Assembly: GCA_024867545.1 (NCBI GenBank)
Contig: JANFNE010000086.1
Location: 1-48,187, forward strand
DNA from: Phytopythium helicoides
Lineage: Eukaryota > Oomycota > Peronosporomycetes > Pythiales > Pythiaceae
Direction of reading: 5' to 3'
Length of the DNA: 48,187 bases
The stretch's first letter is position 1. Each line of letters begins with the position of its first letter. The translations under genes were made by a program, and so were the position numbers. Below, one piece after another: positions 40,827 through 48,187 of this stretch. Under the pieces are notes generated by a model. That model did not search any database, had not been told where the DNA came from, and saw only the letters and a program-made list of their open reading frames with translations.

Positions 40827-43800
40827 AATGCGAAGTCCCATGGATGCCGAGAGCCGCCGTGAGTTCCGTGTGGCGAGGTCCCGGGAGCGCCTTGGTCATG
40901 ATGTCGGCCAGCATCGTCGCAGTCTCGCAGTACTCGAGCTTGACTTCACCACGCTTGACTTCGTCGCGGATGTGATGGTACTTGATGTCGATGTGCTTGG
41001 CGCGACCGTGGTTGACTGGGTTCTTGGTCATCTTGATGCACGACTGGTTGTCTTCGCGGATCATGAGCTCTGGTCCCGACTTGTTCGCAGCCGCAAGGAT
41101 CTCGCAAACCACGCGATGAATCCACTTGCCTTCTTGGATGGCTAGGCTGAGCGCGATATACTCCGCTTCGCTTGTTGACAGAGACACACTTGACTGCTTC
41201 TTGCTTCCCCAACTGACCGGCGCGCCCATCAACATGAAGGTGTAGCCGGATGTCGACTTGCGATCAGCGAGGTCACCAGCCCAGTCGGCGTCGGAGTAGC
41301 CGCGAAAGTCGATGACGTTGCCGGGCTTGAAGCAGATTCCGTGGTCCTTGGTGCCTTGCAAGTAGCGAAAGATACGCTTGACCGCAACCCAGTGCTCTTC
41401 TTGCGGGTTCTCCATGAAGCGCGATACGTAGCCCACAGCAAACGCGATGTCCGGTCGAGTCGCTGTCATCAGATGCATCAAGGCGCCGACCGCTTCCCGA
41501 AACGGAGCGTTCACCTTGGTAGATGCGTCGCTTGGAACCAGACGCGAACTCATGTCAACCGGACTCACCACAGCCTTGCACTGGAGCATGTTGAAACGCG
41601 TGAGGATGTCGTTGATGTAGCGTCGCTGGCACAGTGTGATGCTTCCATCGAGTCCATAGATCAACTCGATGCCGAGAACGAACGCACACTTGCCGCTGTC
41701 GGTCATCTCGAAGCGCATCTTCAGGTCATACTTGGTGCGTGCAACCAGCTCGATCGAGCTTCCCGTCACCAGAACATCGTCGACGTAGACCAAGATAAGC
41801 ACGCAGTGGTCGTTGACGATCTTGATGTAGAGACACGGGTCGAACGCAGAGACTTGGAAGCCGATGGAGCACACGAACTCGTCGAAGGTCTCGTTCCACA
41901 CACGCGAAGCTTGCTTGAGGCCGTAGATCGCCTTCACCAGCTCAAGGCAGTCGAAGCCACTGTCCAGCTCGACGCCTTCAGGAACCACACAGTACACGAC
42001 CTCCTTCATCACGCCGTATAAAAATGCCGTCACCACGTCCAGTTGATCGAGCTGCCAACCGAAGAAGACGATGAGCGCGATCACGATGCGCAGCGTCGCG
42101 TACTTGACCACGGGCGAGAACGTTTCCGTGTAGTCGATGCCGTACTTCTGCTTGAATCCCTTGGCCACGAGGCGTGCCTTGTACTTCTCGATGAACCCGT
42201 CAGCCTTTCGCTTGATCTTGAAAACCCACTTGGTGCCGATGGCGCGTTGTCCCGTTGGAAGCTTGGCCGCACGAAACACTCCTCGAAGTCGCATCGATTC
42301 CAGTTCCGCGCGAATCGCTTTGCGCCAGTGAGCTTGGTCCGGACCGTTCACCGCTTCCTCGAATGTTGTTGGCTCGGAGAGGTCGGAGGCTTCAACAGCG
42401 TTGGCGCTTGCTCGCCAAAACACAGGAGGAGTCGAAGGGTCCGAGCCGTCGTGTTGGCCGCCAGATTTTTCTTCTTCGTCTTCTTGGCGCGAGGGAGAAC
42501 TGCGCGGCGCACTTGCTTCTTCCAATCCAACTCGGTGTCGAACAGCCCGCGATCTTCCAGCAGTGTCATCTTCAGTCGCCGATCGACTCTTGCGCTTCCC
42601 CGCCTGCGTGTAGTCCGTTTGCCCTGGTCCATCTTCAGCAATTTCGAGAGAGTCGAAGGCGAGATCTTCCACGTCTTCATCGGAGGCCGCTGGCGAGAAC
42701 CCGAAAGTCGATTCGTCGAAGGTGACATCGCGAGTGATAACCACCTGTCCCGCCTCGATGTCATAAACCCGATAGGCCTTTGACGCTTCCTCGTATCCGA
42801 CGAACAACCCAGCACGAGACTTCGGGTCCCACTTGAGCCGCTTCTCTTTCGGAGTCAGCACGTAAGCGCGACAGCCAAACACACGCATGTGCTTCACACT
42901 TGGCTTGGACTTGTACAGAATCTCGAACGGAGTCTTGTACTGGAACTTGGGAGACGGTAGACGATTCTTGACGTAGATGGCTGTCATCGCTGCCTCAGCC
43001 CAGAAGATCTTGTCCATCTTGGCGTGGTGAAGCATGCTGCGGCCGATCGTGACGATTGTCCGTATGGCTCGTTCTGCCGTGCCGTTGGTCTGGTGCGCGT
43101 AGGGAACCGTCGTTTGCTGCTCGATGCCTTCGTCTTCGTAGAACACCTTGAGCGAGTTGGTCGCGAACTCACGCGCTCCATCATGACGCACGAACTTGAC
43201 CTTCTTGCCGAACTGGTTCTGGACCTTGGTGATGTACGTCTTGATGCAGTCCTCGCTTTCCGACTTGGCACGCAGACAGAATCCCTTCATGCATCCGCTG
43301 GCTTCGTCGACGATCAGCAGCAGATACTTGCTTCCACCCAGAGAGTCTTCTTCCATGGGTCCGCAGATGTCGAAGTGGAGCAACTCGAACGTGTCGTAGT
43401 GGCGCTTGTCACGGTTGCTTGGAAATGGCCTTTGGACCATCTTTCCTTGTTGACAGCCGCGGCACACGCTTGGTTCACTCGAGCTGGAGGGTAGCTTCGC
43501 GTCCTTGATCATGTCGTTGTCGACCATCTTGCGAAGCACCTCGACTGGAGCGTGACCCATACGCGCGTGCAGATCAATCGTTCTTCCACTGGTTGCCGCG
43601 TTAGCCGATCGCTGAGGCGTGCGAAGCCAGTAGAGTCCGTCAACGAGGTCTGCCGTCGCCACCACTTGCTTCGAAGCCTTGCGCGCAACGTGCATCTTGG
43701 TGCCGTCGAAGATCACTTGGAACTGGCCATTCTTGTTGATTTGCGGCACCGATAGAAGATTCTTGCTCATGTCGGGGACATACAGCGCGTCCTTGATCTG

Positions 43801-44862
43801 GATCTCGCGCTCTTCACCGTTGGGCAGAAGCACTCGCTCGAAGATGCTTCCCACACCCTTGATAGCCGCCTTGTTGCCGTTGGCCACCGATAGTTCGCCG
43901 TCGTCTCGCTCAATCAGGCTGGCGAACTTGGTCTTGTCGTTGCAGATGTGGTGCGTTGCGCCGCTGTCGACCGCCCACATCCCGGGCATCTTCTCGCCCG
44001 TCCAAACTCCGCACTCGAGGGAAACCGCAAACGCAACTCGCTGGTTGTCGTAGTCGTAGTCGTCGTTCCTCCACTGAGCGCTGTTGGCCCCGCGTCCACG
44101 GCCATTGCCGCCGCGTCTCGGACCTCCTCGGTTCTCGTCCTTCTGCTTGGTCCAGCACTTGTCAACCAAATGCCCCATCTTGCCGCAGTAAGTGCACTGG
44201 CGAGGCTCTCGGTCGACACTGAACGCCTTGGTCGCGTCTTCAGTCTTCATCGCCGGAGTCTTCTCGCCTTGCCGCTTGATATGCTCATTCGTGAGCACCT
44301 TCACAACGTCTCGCGTCCGCAGCTCTGCGTTGCTCATCTCCAAGTTGAGCACGACGTTCTCGTAGCTCTTGGGGAGACTGCGCAACAAGCAGATCGCCAC
44401 ATCTTCGTCCTCCATCTTGGCGCCGATGCTGCTGAGCTTGGAGCTGATGTTGAGGACCTCATTGCAATGATGCAACACATTGCCGCCTTCCGCCATCTCC
44501 ATGCTGAAGAGCTGTCGCTTCAAGTAGATGCGACCAGCCTTCTGCGATCCACCGTAGAGGGTCTTCAAGCGCTCCCACGCCACCCAGGCTTCCTCACAGT
44601 CGTCGACCACGTGGTGGTAGTCCGCGTCCATGTGGAGCAGCATCAAGCCGAACGCGATGCTGCTTGCCTTGACGTAGTCGTCCTTGGCCCGCGGATCCGT
44701 GAAGCTCGGAGTCGTCTCGCGGTTCACGACATGCCACGTCGACTTGGTCAGGAACACGCCACGCATGTAGCGGCTCCAAGTCGCGTAGTTGTCTCCGTTG
44801 AACTTGTCGATGGAGACCTTGGTCGAGGCGTCTTGCGCAGAGGACATGGTGCTTGGGCTCAT
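40825..44862 (-). CDS. gag-pol: Cop-B Gag-Pol polyprotein
   Basis: 1345 residues from ATG 44862, the codon inside the primer site; ATG 44847 is an alternative. The frame also reaches back into the LTR. Domains: Copia Gag (about 15-200), CCHC knuckle (223-236), protease DSGATHH (299), integrase zinc region (from about 430), catalytic D498, D561, E597, RT with YVDD at 1026-1029, and RNase H with SDADWAGD and [11 protein letters not shown] near the C-terminus. Gag and Pol are one frame, as in many Copia elements, so the ratio of Gag to Pol must be set some other way. No mutation is visible. It acts in reverse transcription in virus-like particles and nuclear integration, from knowledge of the family. 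Confidence 0.97.
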   Translation of the reverse strand: MSPSTMSSAQDASTKVSIDKFNGDNYATWSRYMRGVFLTKSTWHVVNRETTPSFTDPRAKDDYVKASSIAFGLMLLHMDADYHHVVDDCEEAWVAWERLKTLYGGSQKAGRIYLKRQLFSMEMAEGGNVLHHCNEVLNISSKLSSIGAKMEDEDVAICLLRSLPKSYENVVLNLEMSNAELRTRDVVKVLTNEHIKRQGEKTPAMKTEDATKAFSVDREPRQCTYCGKMGHLVDKCWTKQKDENRGGPRRGGNGRGRGANSAQWRNDDYDYDNQRVAFAVSLECGVWTGEKMPGMWAVDSGATHHICNDKTKFASLIERDDGELSVANGNKAAIKGVGSIFERVLLPNGEEREIQIKDALYVPDMSKNLLSVPQINKNGQFQVIFDGTKMHVARKASKQVVATADLVDGLYWLRTPQRSANAATSGRTIDLHARMGHAPVEVLRKMVDNDMIKDAKLPSSSSEPSVCRGCQQGKMVQRPFPSNRDKRHYDTFELLHFDICGPMEEDSLGGSKYLLLIVDEASGCMKGFCLRAKSESEDCIKTYITKVQNQFGKKVKFVRHDGAREFATNSLKVFYEDEGIEQQTTVPYAHQTNGTAERAIRTIVTIGRSMLHHAKMDKIFWAEAAMTAIYVKNRLPSPKFQYKTPFEILYKSKPSVKHMRVFGCRAYVLTPKEKRLKWDPKSRAGLFVGYEEASKAYRVYDIEAGQVVITRDVTFDESTFGFSPAASDEDVEDLAFDSLEIAEDGPGQTDYTQAGKRKSRSATEDDTAGRSRAVRHRVGLEEASAPRSSPSRQEDEEEKSGGQHDGSDPSTPPVFWRASANAVEASDLSEPTTFEEAVNGPDQAHWRKAIRAELESMRLRGVFRAAKLPTGQRAIGTKWVFKIKRKADGFIEKYKARLVAKGFKQKYGIDYTETFSPVVKYATLRIVIALIVFFGWQLDQLDVVTAFLYGVMKEVVYCVVPEGVELDSGFDCLELVKAIYGLKQASRVWNETFDEFVCSIGFQVSAFDPCLYIKIVNDHCVLILVYVDDVLVTGSSIELVARTKYDLKMRFEMTDSGKCAFVLGIELIYGLDGSITLCQRRYINDILTRFNMLQCKAVVSPVDMSSRLVPSDASTKVNAPFREAVGALMHLMTATRPDIAFAVGYVSRFMENPQEEHWVAVKRIFRYLQGTKDHGICFKPGNVIDFRGYSDADWAGDLADRKSTSGYTFMLMGAPVSWGSKKQSSVSLSTSEAEYIALSLAIQEGKWIHRVVCEILAAANKSGPELMIREDNQSCIKMTKNPVNHGRAKHIDIKYHHIRDEVKRGEVKLEYCETATMLADIMTKALPGPRHTELTAALGIHGTSH

Positions 44863-44866
44863 AACC
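44855..44866 (-). promoter_or_regulatory. Cop-B primer binding site (initiator tRNA-Met, internal)
   Basis: Complement reads GGTTATGAGCCC directly after the 5' LTR, identical to Cop-A, and contains the start codon. Confidence 0.82.
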
Positions 44867-45233
44867 TGTTGGAGGTAGTGAGGTCTTGGACACGAAGCTT
44901 GGGCGGAGCGGAGGGAGTTCTTCACTTGGACAGAAGACCGGAGCGAAGGCCACTTGAGGGGTAGAAGGAAGACTCGAAAGTGATTCGATTGAGGTCCTTA
45001 GTTCGCAACTACTTGCTACCTCTAAGCCTGCCTGTCCTTTACTGGGTTCACTCTACTTGATCTTTTCCTGGATACTGATTCACGGCAGCCAATCAGAGGG
45101 CGCCACGTGGATCCCATCTTGTACCCACAATCTCGTACCCACGAGTTGACGTAATCGATGAGCGTAATCAACGTGGGATCGCATTGGACTGCCTCGGGCT
45201 AGTCGGTCCAGGTCAAACCGGCTACCCTCAACA
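44867..45233 (-). repeat. Cop-B 5' LTR
   Basis: 367 bp partner of 40451-40817. Confidence 0.96.
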
Positions 45234-46115
45234 AAAAGCCACAAGGTACGCTATGATTCGGTCGAGGAAGAAGTGTTGGCTTGGCGCTGCTAAAGGTCGT
45301 CGATCTTTGCTATTATAACATGGTTGTGGGACGGCCGATCCGCGTTATCACACGGCATTCTACACTGAGCTGGTTATTTCGGTCCAATGGTTTCCAAGGC
45401 TGGCTGCAGCAATGGGCTGCCATTCTTTCACCCTGGGATCTCACTGTAGAGAAGGCACCTAAGGGTGAGGAGATCTGCGGTCTCCTCGCAGCCTCAGTGA
45501 CGCCTACATCTGAGATCGACTGCCTACTCGAGTCAATCGAGCCGCGACGGGTCATTCGTCGCTCGATCTTAGACCCAGCTGTACCTAAGATCGATCCTAA
45601 CGAAGAAACCTACGTGATTTCCTTCGATGGTTCGGCAAAGCCAAAGCGAAGCCGAGGATCGTACGCTGCGATCGTGTGGAAGCTCCCAGATTGCCAGGTC
45701 GTTGAGGCGCGGTCGGTATTCACGCCTGACGCAACGGTCAACGAAGCTGAGTACCGGGTATTGCTTTTGGGACTTGAGATCGCCACCGATCTTAGGTTAC
45801 ACCCCGAGTATGAAGATCTGCGCACGCTTAACCGCCTCAATGAGATCCTGATCTTAGATCAGGAACCGCGGAAGGCTAAGATCGCAGCAGTAATGACACG
45901 TCGAGGCAGTCGTCGAGCACAGGAGACCGAAGATTTGCTGGGTACACAACGTATTCGCGTCGATCGTATCCGCCAAGCTCAAGACGAAGAGAATTGGATC
46001 AAAGATCTGAAGTCGGCAAGATCGAAGATCTGACGGCTGAAGATGTCGGCGCTTGCTCTAAGATCGCAGATCGGTATGACGCTGGTGATGACGATCTACT
46101 CTATTTCATGAATAC
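45234..46115 (+). pseudogene. pol: Gyp-D first and second RNase H remnants, start of integrase linker
   Basis: Continues the chain cut by Cop-B (KVRYDSVEEEVLAW), then after a frame change 45281-46033: RVITRHSTLSWLF (degenerate first RNase H), VISFDGSAKPKRSRGSYAA and NEAEYRVLLLGLEIA (second RNase H). About 75 residues holding the last two catalytic acids of the second RNase H are missing after IATDL. The linker (NRLNEIL, RIRQAQDEENWIKDL) ends at DDDLLYFMN near 46110. Confidence 0.85.
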
Positions 46116-46919
46116 GCAGAACGACTGGTGTTCACACTAAATACAGCCTACGACCGAACGCGACAAGAGACTCCACACTACTTGGTTTACGGTTGGGACC
46201 CTCGATCTACACTCGAAACTATGATCGTAAGGGGCGACCGCGGTCTGGCGATCACAAACTCTAAGATCTGGCGGAACAAGGTGCAAAGATCGTATACCCA
46301 CGCTCCCGCGGCGGCAAACAACCTGCTACGAGACGCCATGGAGGATCGACGCGATGAAACCAACGAAGAGGCTGCAAGTGACCTTGAGATCGAGATCGGA
46401 TCTCAGATATGGCTATACTTCGATCGCACCAAGCCAGGCTACGCGAAAAAGTTTGCACACCTTTGGCATGGCCAATTCAGGGTCGTTCATCGTGTGGGCG
46501 ACTACATGCTTCGACTCGAAGCAGAAAGTCTCGATTACAGGTTCTTCCCACTGGTACACATCTCTCGAGTGAAACTTCGACGCGTGTACGAAGATCGACC
46601 CGAAGATCAGCTTACTATTCCACCCGAAGATCCGCTCGACTTTGATGAAGCACTATTGCCCAAAGGCAGCTGGAAACCGCGAGCTGAAGACGATGAATAC
46701 GAGGTCGAAGCCATTCTTGACCGTAGACTCACCAAGCGGACTCGTTATGGACGGCGGATTCGCGAATACCTCGTCGTCTGGAAGGGAGAATACCCAGACG
46801 AGTGGATGAGTGAAGATTCGCTCAACTGTGGTGCTCTGATCTTCAAATTTGAAGAGCGACTCAAGGCACGCGGCAGAATGGAAGCTGTCGACGTCGAAGA
46901 GGCTGAACAAGCTCACTAG
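46116..46919 (+). pseudogene. pol: Gyp-D integrase C-terminus and chromodomain
   Basis: Frame 46128-46919 begins FTLNTAYDRTRQETPHYLVY, which in Gyp-C lies after the catalytic Glu. About 690 bp with the zinc region and all three catalytic residues were deleted at about 46115. The GPY/F-type region (WHGQFRVV near 46465) and a chromodomain (REYLVVWKGEYPDEWMSED near 46765) follow, with a stop at 46917-46919. The stretch itself is open. Confidence 0.88.
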
Positions 46920-47394
46920 CGACCCAAAACCAAGTTTTGGCTAAGATCGGACGTGTGAAATCAAGGATCGGCAGCACTGATCTAAGATCATCAGCCAAAA
47001 CGGCAAATCAACAGTTCGATGATGGTCAGTGGACCTGAGGGTGTGAGAATGGCGAATTTAAAGGTGTGGAGCAGAGCAGAAGTGAAGACTAGCAGAGGGA
47101 AGTCGAAGATCGACGAATACGGCTGTGATCAGAGGCGAAAGTCTAAAATCGGCATGCGTGAATGGCGATACGAGAGTGTGGAGATGTGAAGGAAGATGTA
47201 GCAGCGAAGACCGGGAACGAGAGTCTAAGATCCATGATCGTGCGGTGTGTTTGAAGTTTCTGGCAAGTGAGTGGCAATGGAAGATGAAGATGACGAAGAT
47301 CGTGGATGTGCTAATGTTTTTGCCGATTTATATCGCATAGTTGGATGCAAACAACAAAGATCAACGTGTGTACGCACCGTCGCGTTGCCATTGA
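46920..47394. other. Gyp-D spacer, first part
   Basis: No gene. Contains three exact CTAAGATC octamers (46941, 46982, 47225) and further AAGATC-like copies, and several GAAGAT-rich purine stretches. Confidence 0.55.
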
Positions 47395-47719
47395 CGCTCA
47401 ATTGATGAGCGCCGCACCAATAATGAACGACGCTGTTTGGCTATTAGTGCCCGCTAACAGCCAATGAGAAGCGAGGACAGCCATGAATGGCTGTCCGGAC
47501 GTACGCAGTGGAATAGTGACTCGGCACTATTCCGTCAGGAGCTTGACTAGCAGTGGTGTACCCCACACCACTATCGACGCTTGGAACGGAGCCTTGGTGA
47601 CGTACCATTGCTCCGCAGATATGTGCTTTCCGCACAATCTGCAACACACAGATTTGTGCCCAGCACAAACTGTGTGTCGTTTGTGCAGCTCATTGCACAA
47701 ACTGTGTAACCCTGTTACA
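47395..47719. repeat. Array of about ten different small hairpins
   Basis: Consecutive inverted repeats, each with its own sequence: 47395-47411, 47437-47464, 47475-47496, 47510-47533, 47552-47572, 47587-47615, 47615-47642, 47644-47677, 47679-47702 and 47705-47719. The best are 47475-47496 (ten perfect pairs, two-base loop), 47510-47533 (nine pairs) and 47679-47702 (nine pairs). The 47644-47677 hairpin has fifteen pairs with one bulge. They lie between the stop of Gyp-D pol and the stop of the convergent gene. Confidence 0.75.
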
Positions 47720-47835
47720 GAAACAAGTGAGAAGAAGACAACAAGATGCCGTTCAACGAAATGCAATAGTTAACCGATCACTACCACACGCTTTAAACGC
47801 GAGTCCAGGGCACTGCTCACGACTAGATCCTCACA

Positions 47836-48187
47836 TCACTCTTGGTCGTCGAATTTACCGACGATCGGCTTACCAAAAAGAGGATGAGCCGACACATGCA
47901 GTTCCAGCCATGCAAGATAATAAGTGCGCTCGGGCCAACGCTTGTCAACTTTGGTGACGTGCTTCGCAATCTTCTCCAACGTAACCCCATCAACAAACAC
48001 CGGCATCGGCGTGTGCAAGTAGCGCAAAAATGCCGGCTCTAGGAGAAGATCGACGTCGGCGAATCCTTGGCGCATCAAATCCGCCGCCAAATCCAACAGC
48101 CGAAAGTAGATCTCTTTGGCGTGGGTGTGACGCTGCTTCCGTTCGTTTGACACCGTCAATACAACGATCAAGTGGTGGGTTCGCTCG
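47836..48187 (-). CDS. Gyp-D convergent third gene, C-terminal domain, partial at the right edge
   Basis: Minus-strand frame, open from the window edge to a stop at 47836-47838. It aligns with the C-terminal domain of the third gene in the other Gypsy elements: RTHHLIV for the ATHVLPRP position, NERKQRHTHAKEIYFRLL for RNDRRSRAGAQIGKVFARLL, ADVDLLLEPAFLRY for CDMDIFLDPFFLRF, and the HP-x-I-x-KF ending as HPLFGKPIVGKF. Sequence identity is low, but motif order and spacing are kept. The rest of the gene, and any introns, lie outside the window. Unlike Gyp-D pol, this stretch has no stop or frameshift. Confidence 0.78.
   Translation of the reverse strand, partial: ERTHHLIVVLTVSNERKQRHTHAKEIYFRLLDLAADLMRQGFADVDLLLEPAFLRYLHTPMPVFVDGVTLEKIAKHVTKVDKRWPERTYYLAWLELHVSAHPLFGKPIVGKFDDQE

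Larger units (their letters stand above)
40451..45233 (-). mobile_element. Cop-B, intact Ty1/Copia LTR retrotransposon
   Basis: 4783 bp, LTRs 367 bp each differing at a single base by eye (G at 40808, A at 45224), target duplication AAAAG (40446-40450, 45234-45238). One open polyprotein, primer site and polypurine tract all present. Very close relative of Cop-A. It is the only element here with no visible defect, so it may be recent and capable of movement. Confidence 0.97.
36016..48187 (+). mobile_element. Gyp-D, old and divergent Ty3/Gypsy element, incomplete
   Basis: A distant relative of Gyp-C with the same order: gag, pol, spacer, convergent third gene. No 5' LTR is present: the element starts mid-gag at the junction with Gyp-A. 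Its 3' LTR would lie beyond the right edge. It contains Cop-B (40451-45233) and a transposon/LTR relic (36556-about 37520). Many frameshifts, nonsense codons and two internal deletions in pol show it is long dead. Its sequence is strewn with the octamer CTAAGATC. Confidence 0.9.

Noticed and set aside
1..48187. Host genes, tRNA or rRNA genes
   Set aside because: Every stretch with coding signal belongs to a retroelement or the transposase relic, and no tRNA cloverleaf or rRNA-like sequence was recognised by eye.

Overview
The window holds no host gene that I can recognise. It is about 48 kb of nested LTR retrotransposons of a kind typical of oomycetes (Phytophthora and relatives). I infer the host group from three things: chromodomain Ty3/Gypsy elements with a second RNase H, 60-75 bp GT-AG introns with CTRAY branch points, and a pogo-like transposase relic. 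Six elements are named here: Gyp-A (minus strand, 1-3775 and 34987-36015, truncated), Cop-A (plus, 3776-6493 and 32918-34986), Gyp-B (minus, 6494-13919 and 26852-32917), Gyp-C (plus, 13920-26851), Gyp-D (plus, 36016-40450 and 45234-48187, truncated at both ends) and Cop-B (minus, 40451-45233). A relic of an LTR fused to a DDE transposase (36556-about 37520) sits inside Gyp-D. Layout: Gyp-C lies in the pol gene of Gyp-B, Gyp-B lies in the polyprotein of Cop-A, and Cop-A lies in the pol gene of Gyp-A, a four-level nest. Separately, Cop-B lies in the pol gene of Gyp-D. All four complete insertions have target duplications (Gyp-C ATCG, Gyp-B GAAG, Cop-A CGTCG, Cop-B AAAAG). The three nested sites are confirmed by an uninterrupted copy of the same sequence elsewhere in the window. 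Cop-A without its insertion and Cop-B are both exactly 4783 bp. The Copia elements encode one Gag-protease-integrase-RT-RNase H polyprotein. They have a primer site matching the anticodon arm of initiator tRNA-Met, and Cop-B is fully open with LTRs differing at one base. The Gypsy elements encode Gag (three zinc knuckles) and, one frame back, Pol: protease, RT, a degenerate RNase H, a second intact RNase H, integrase with a GPY/F module, and a chromodomain. The most interesting system is a third gene in all four Gypsy copies. It lies between pol and the 3' LTR, on the opposite strand to gag-pol, and runs tail to tail with pol. It encodes a long coiled-coil protein with a conserved C-terminal domain I cannot assign, and it is interrupted by short spliceosomal introns. 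In Gyp-B the three exons join into a fully open frame of 976 residues, although that element's gag and pol are both frameshifted. Introns can survive retrotransposition here because the reverse-transcribed RNA carries them in antisense. Other structure: a GGTCGAT-type heptamer array in the LTRs and spacers of Gyp-A and Gyp-B, a strongly over-represented octamer CTAAGATC throughout Gyp-D, and a run of about ten different small hairpins between the convergent genes of Gyp-D.
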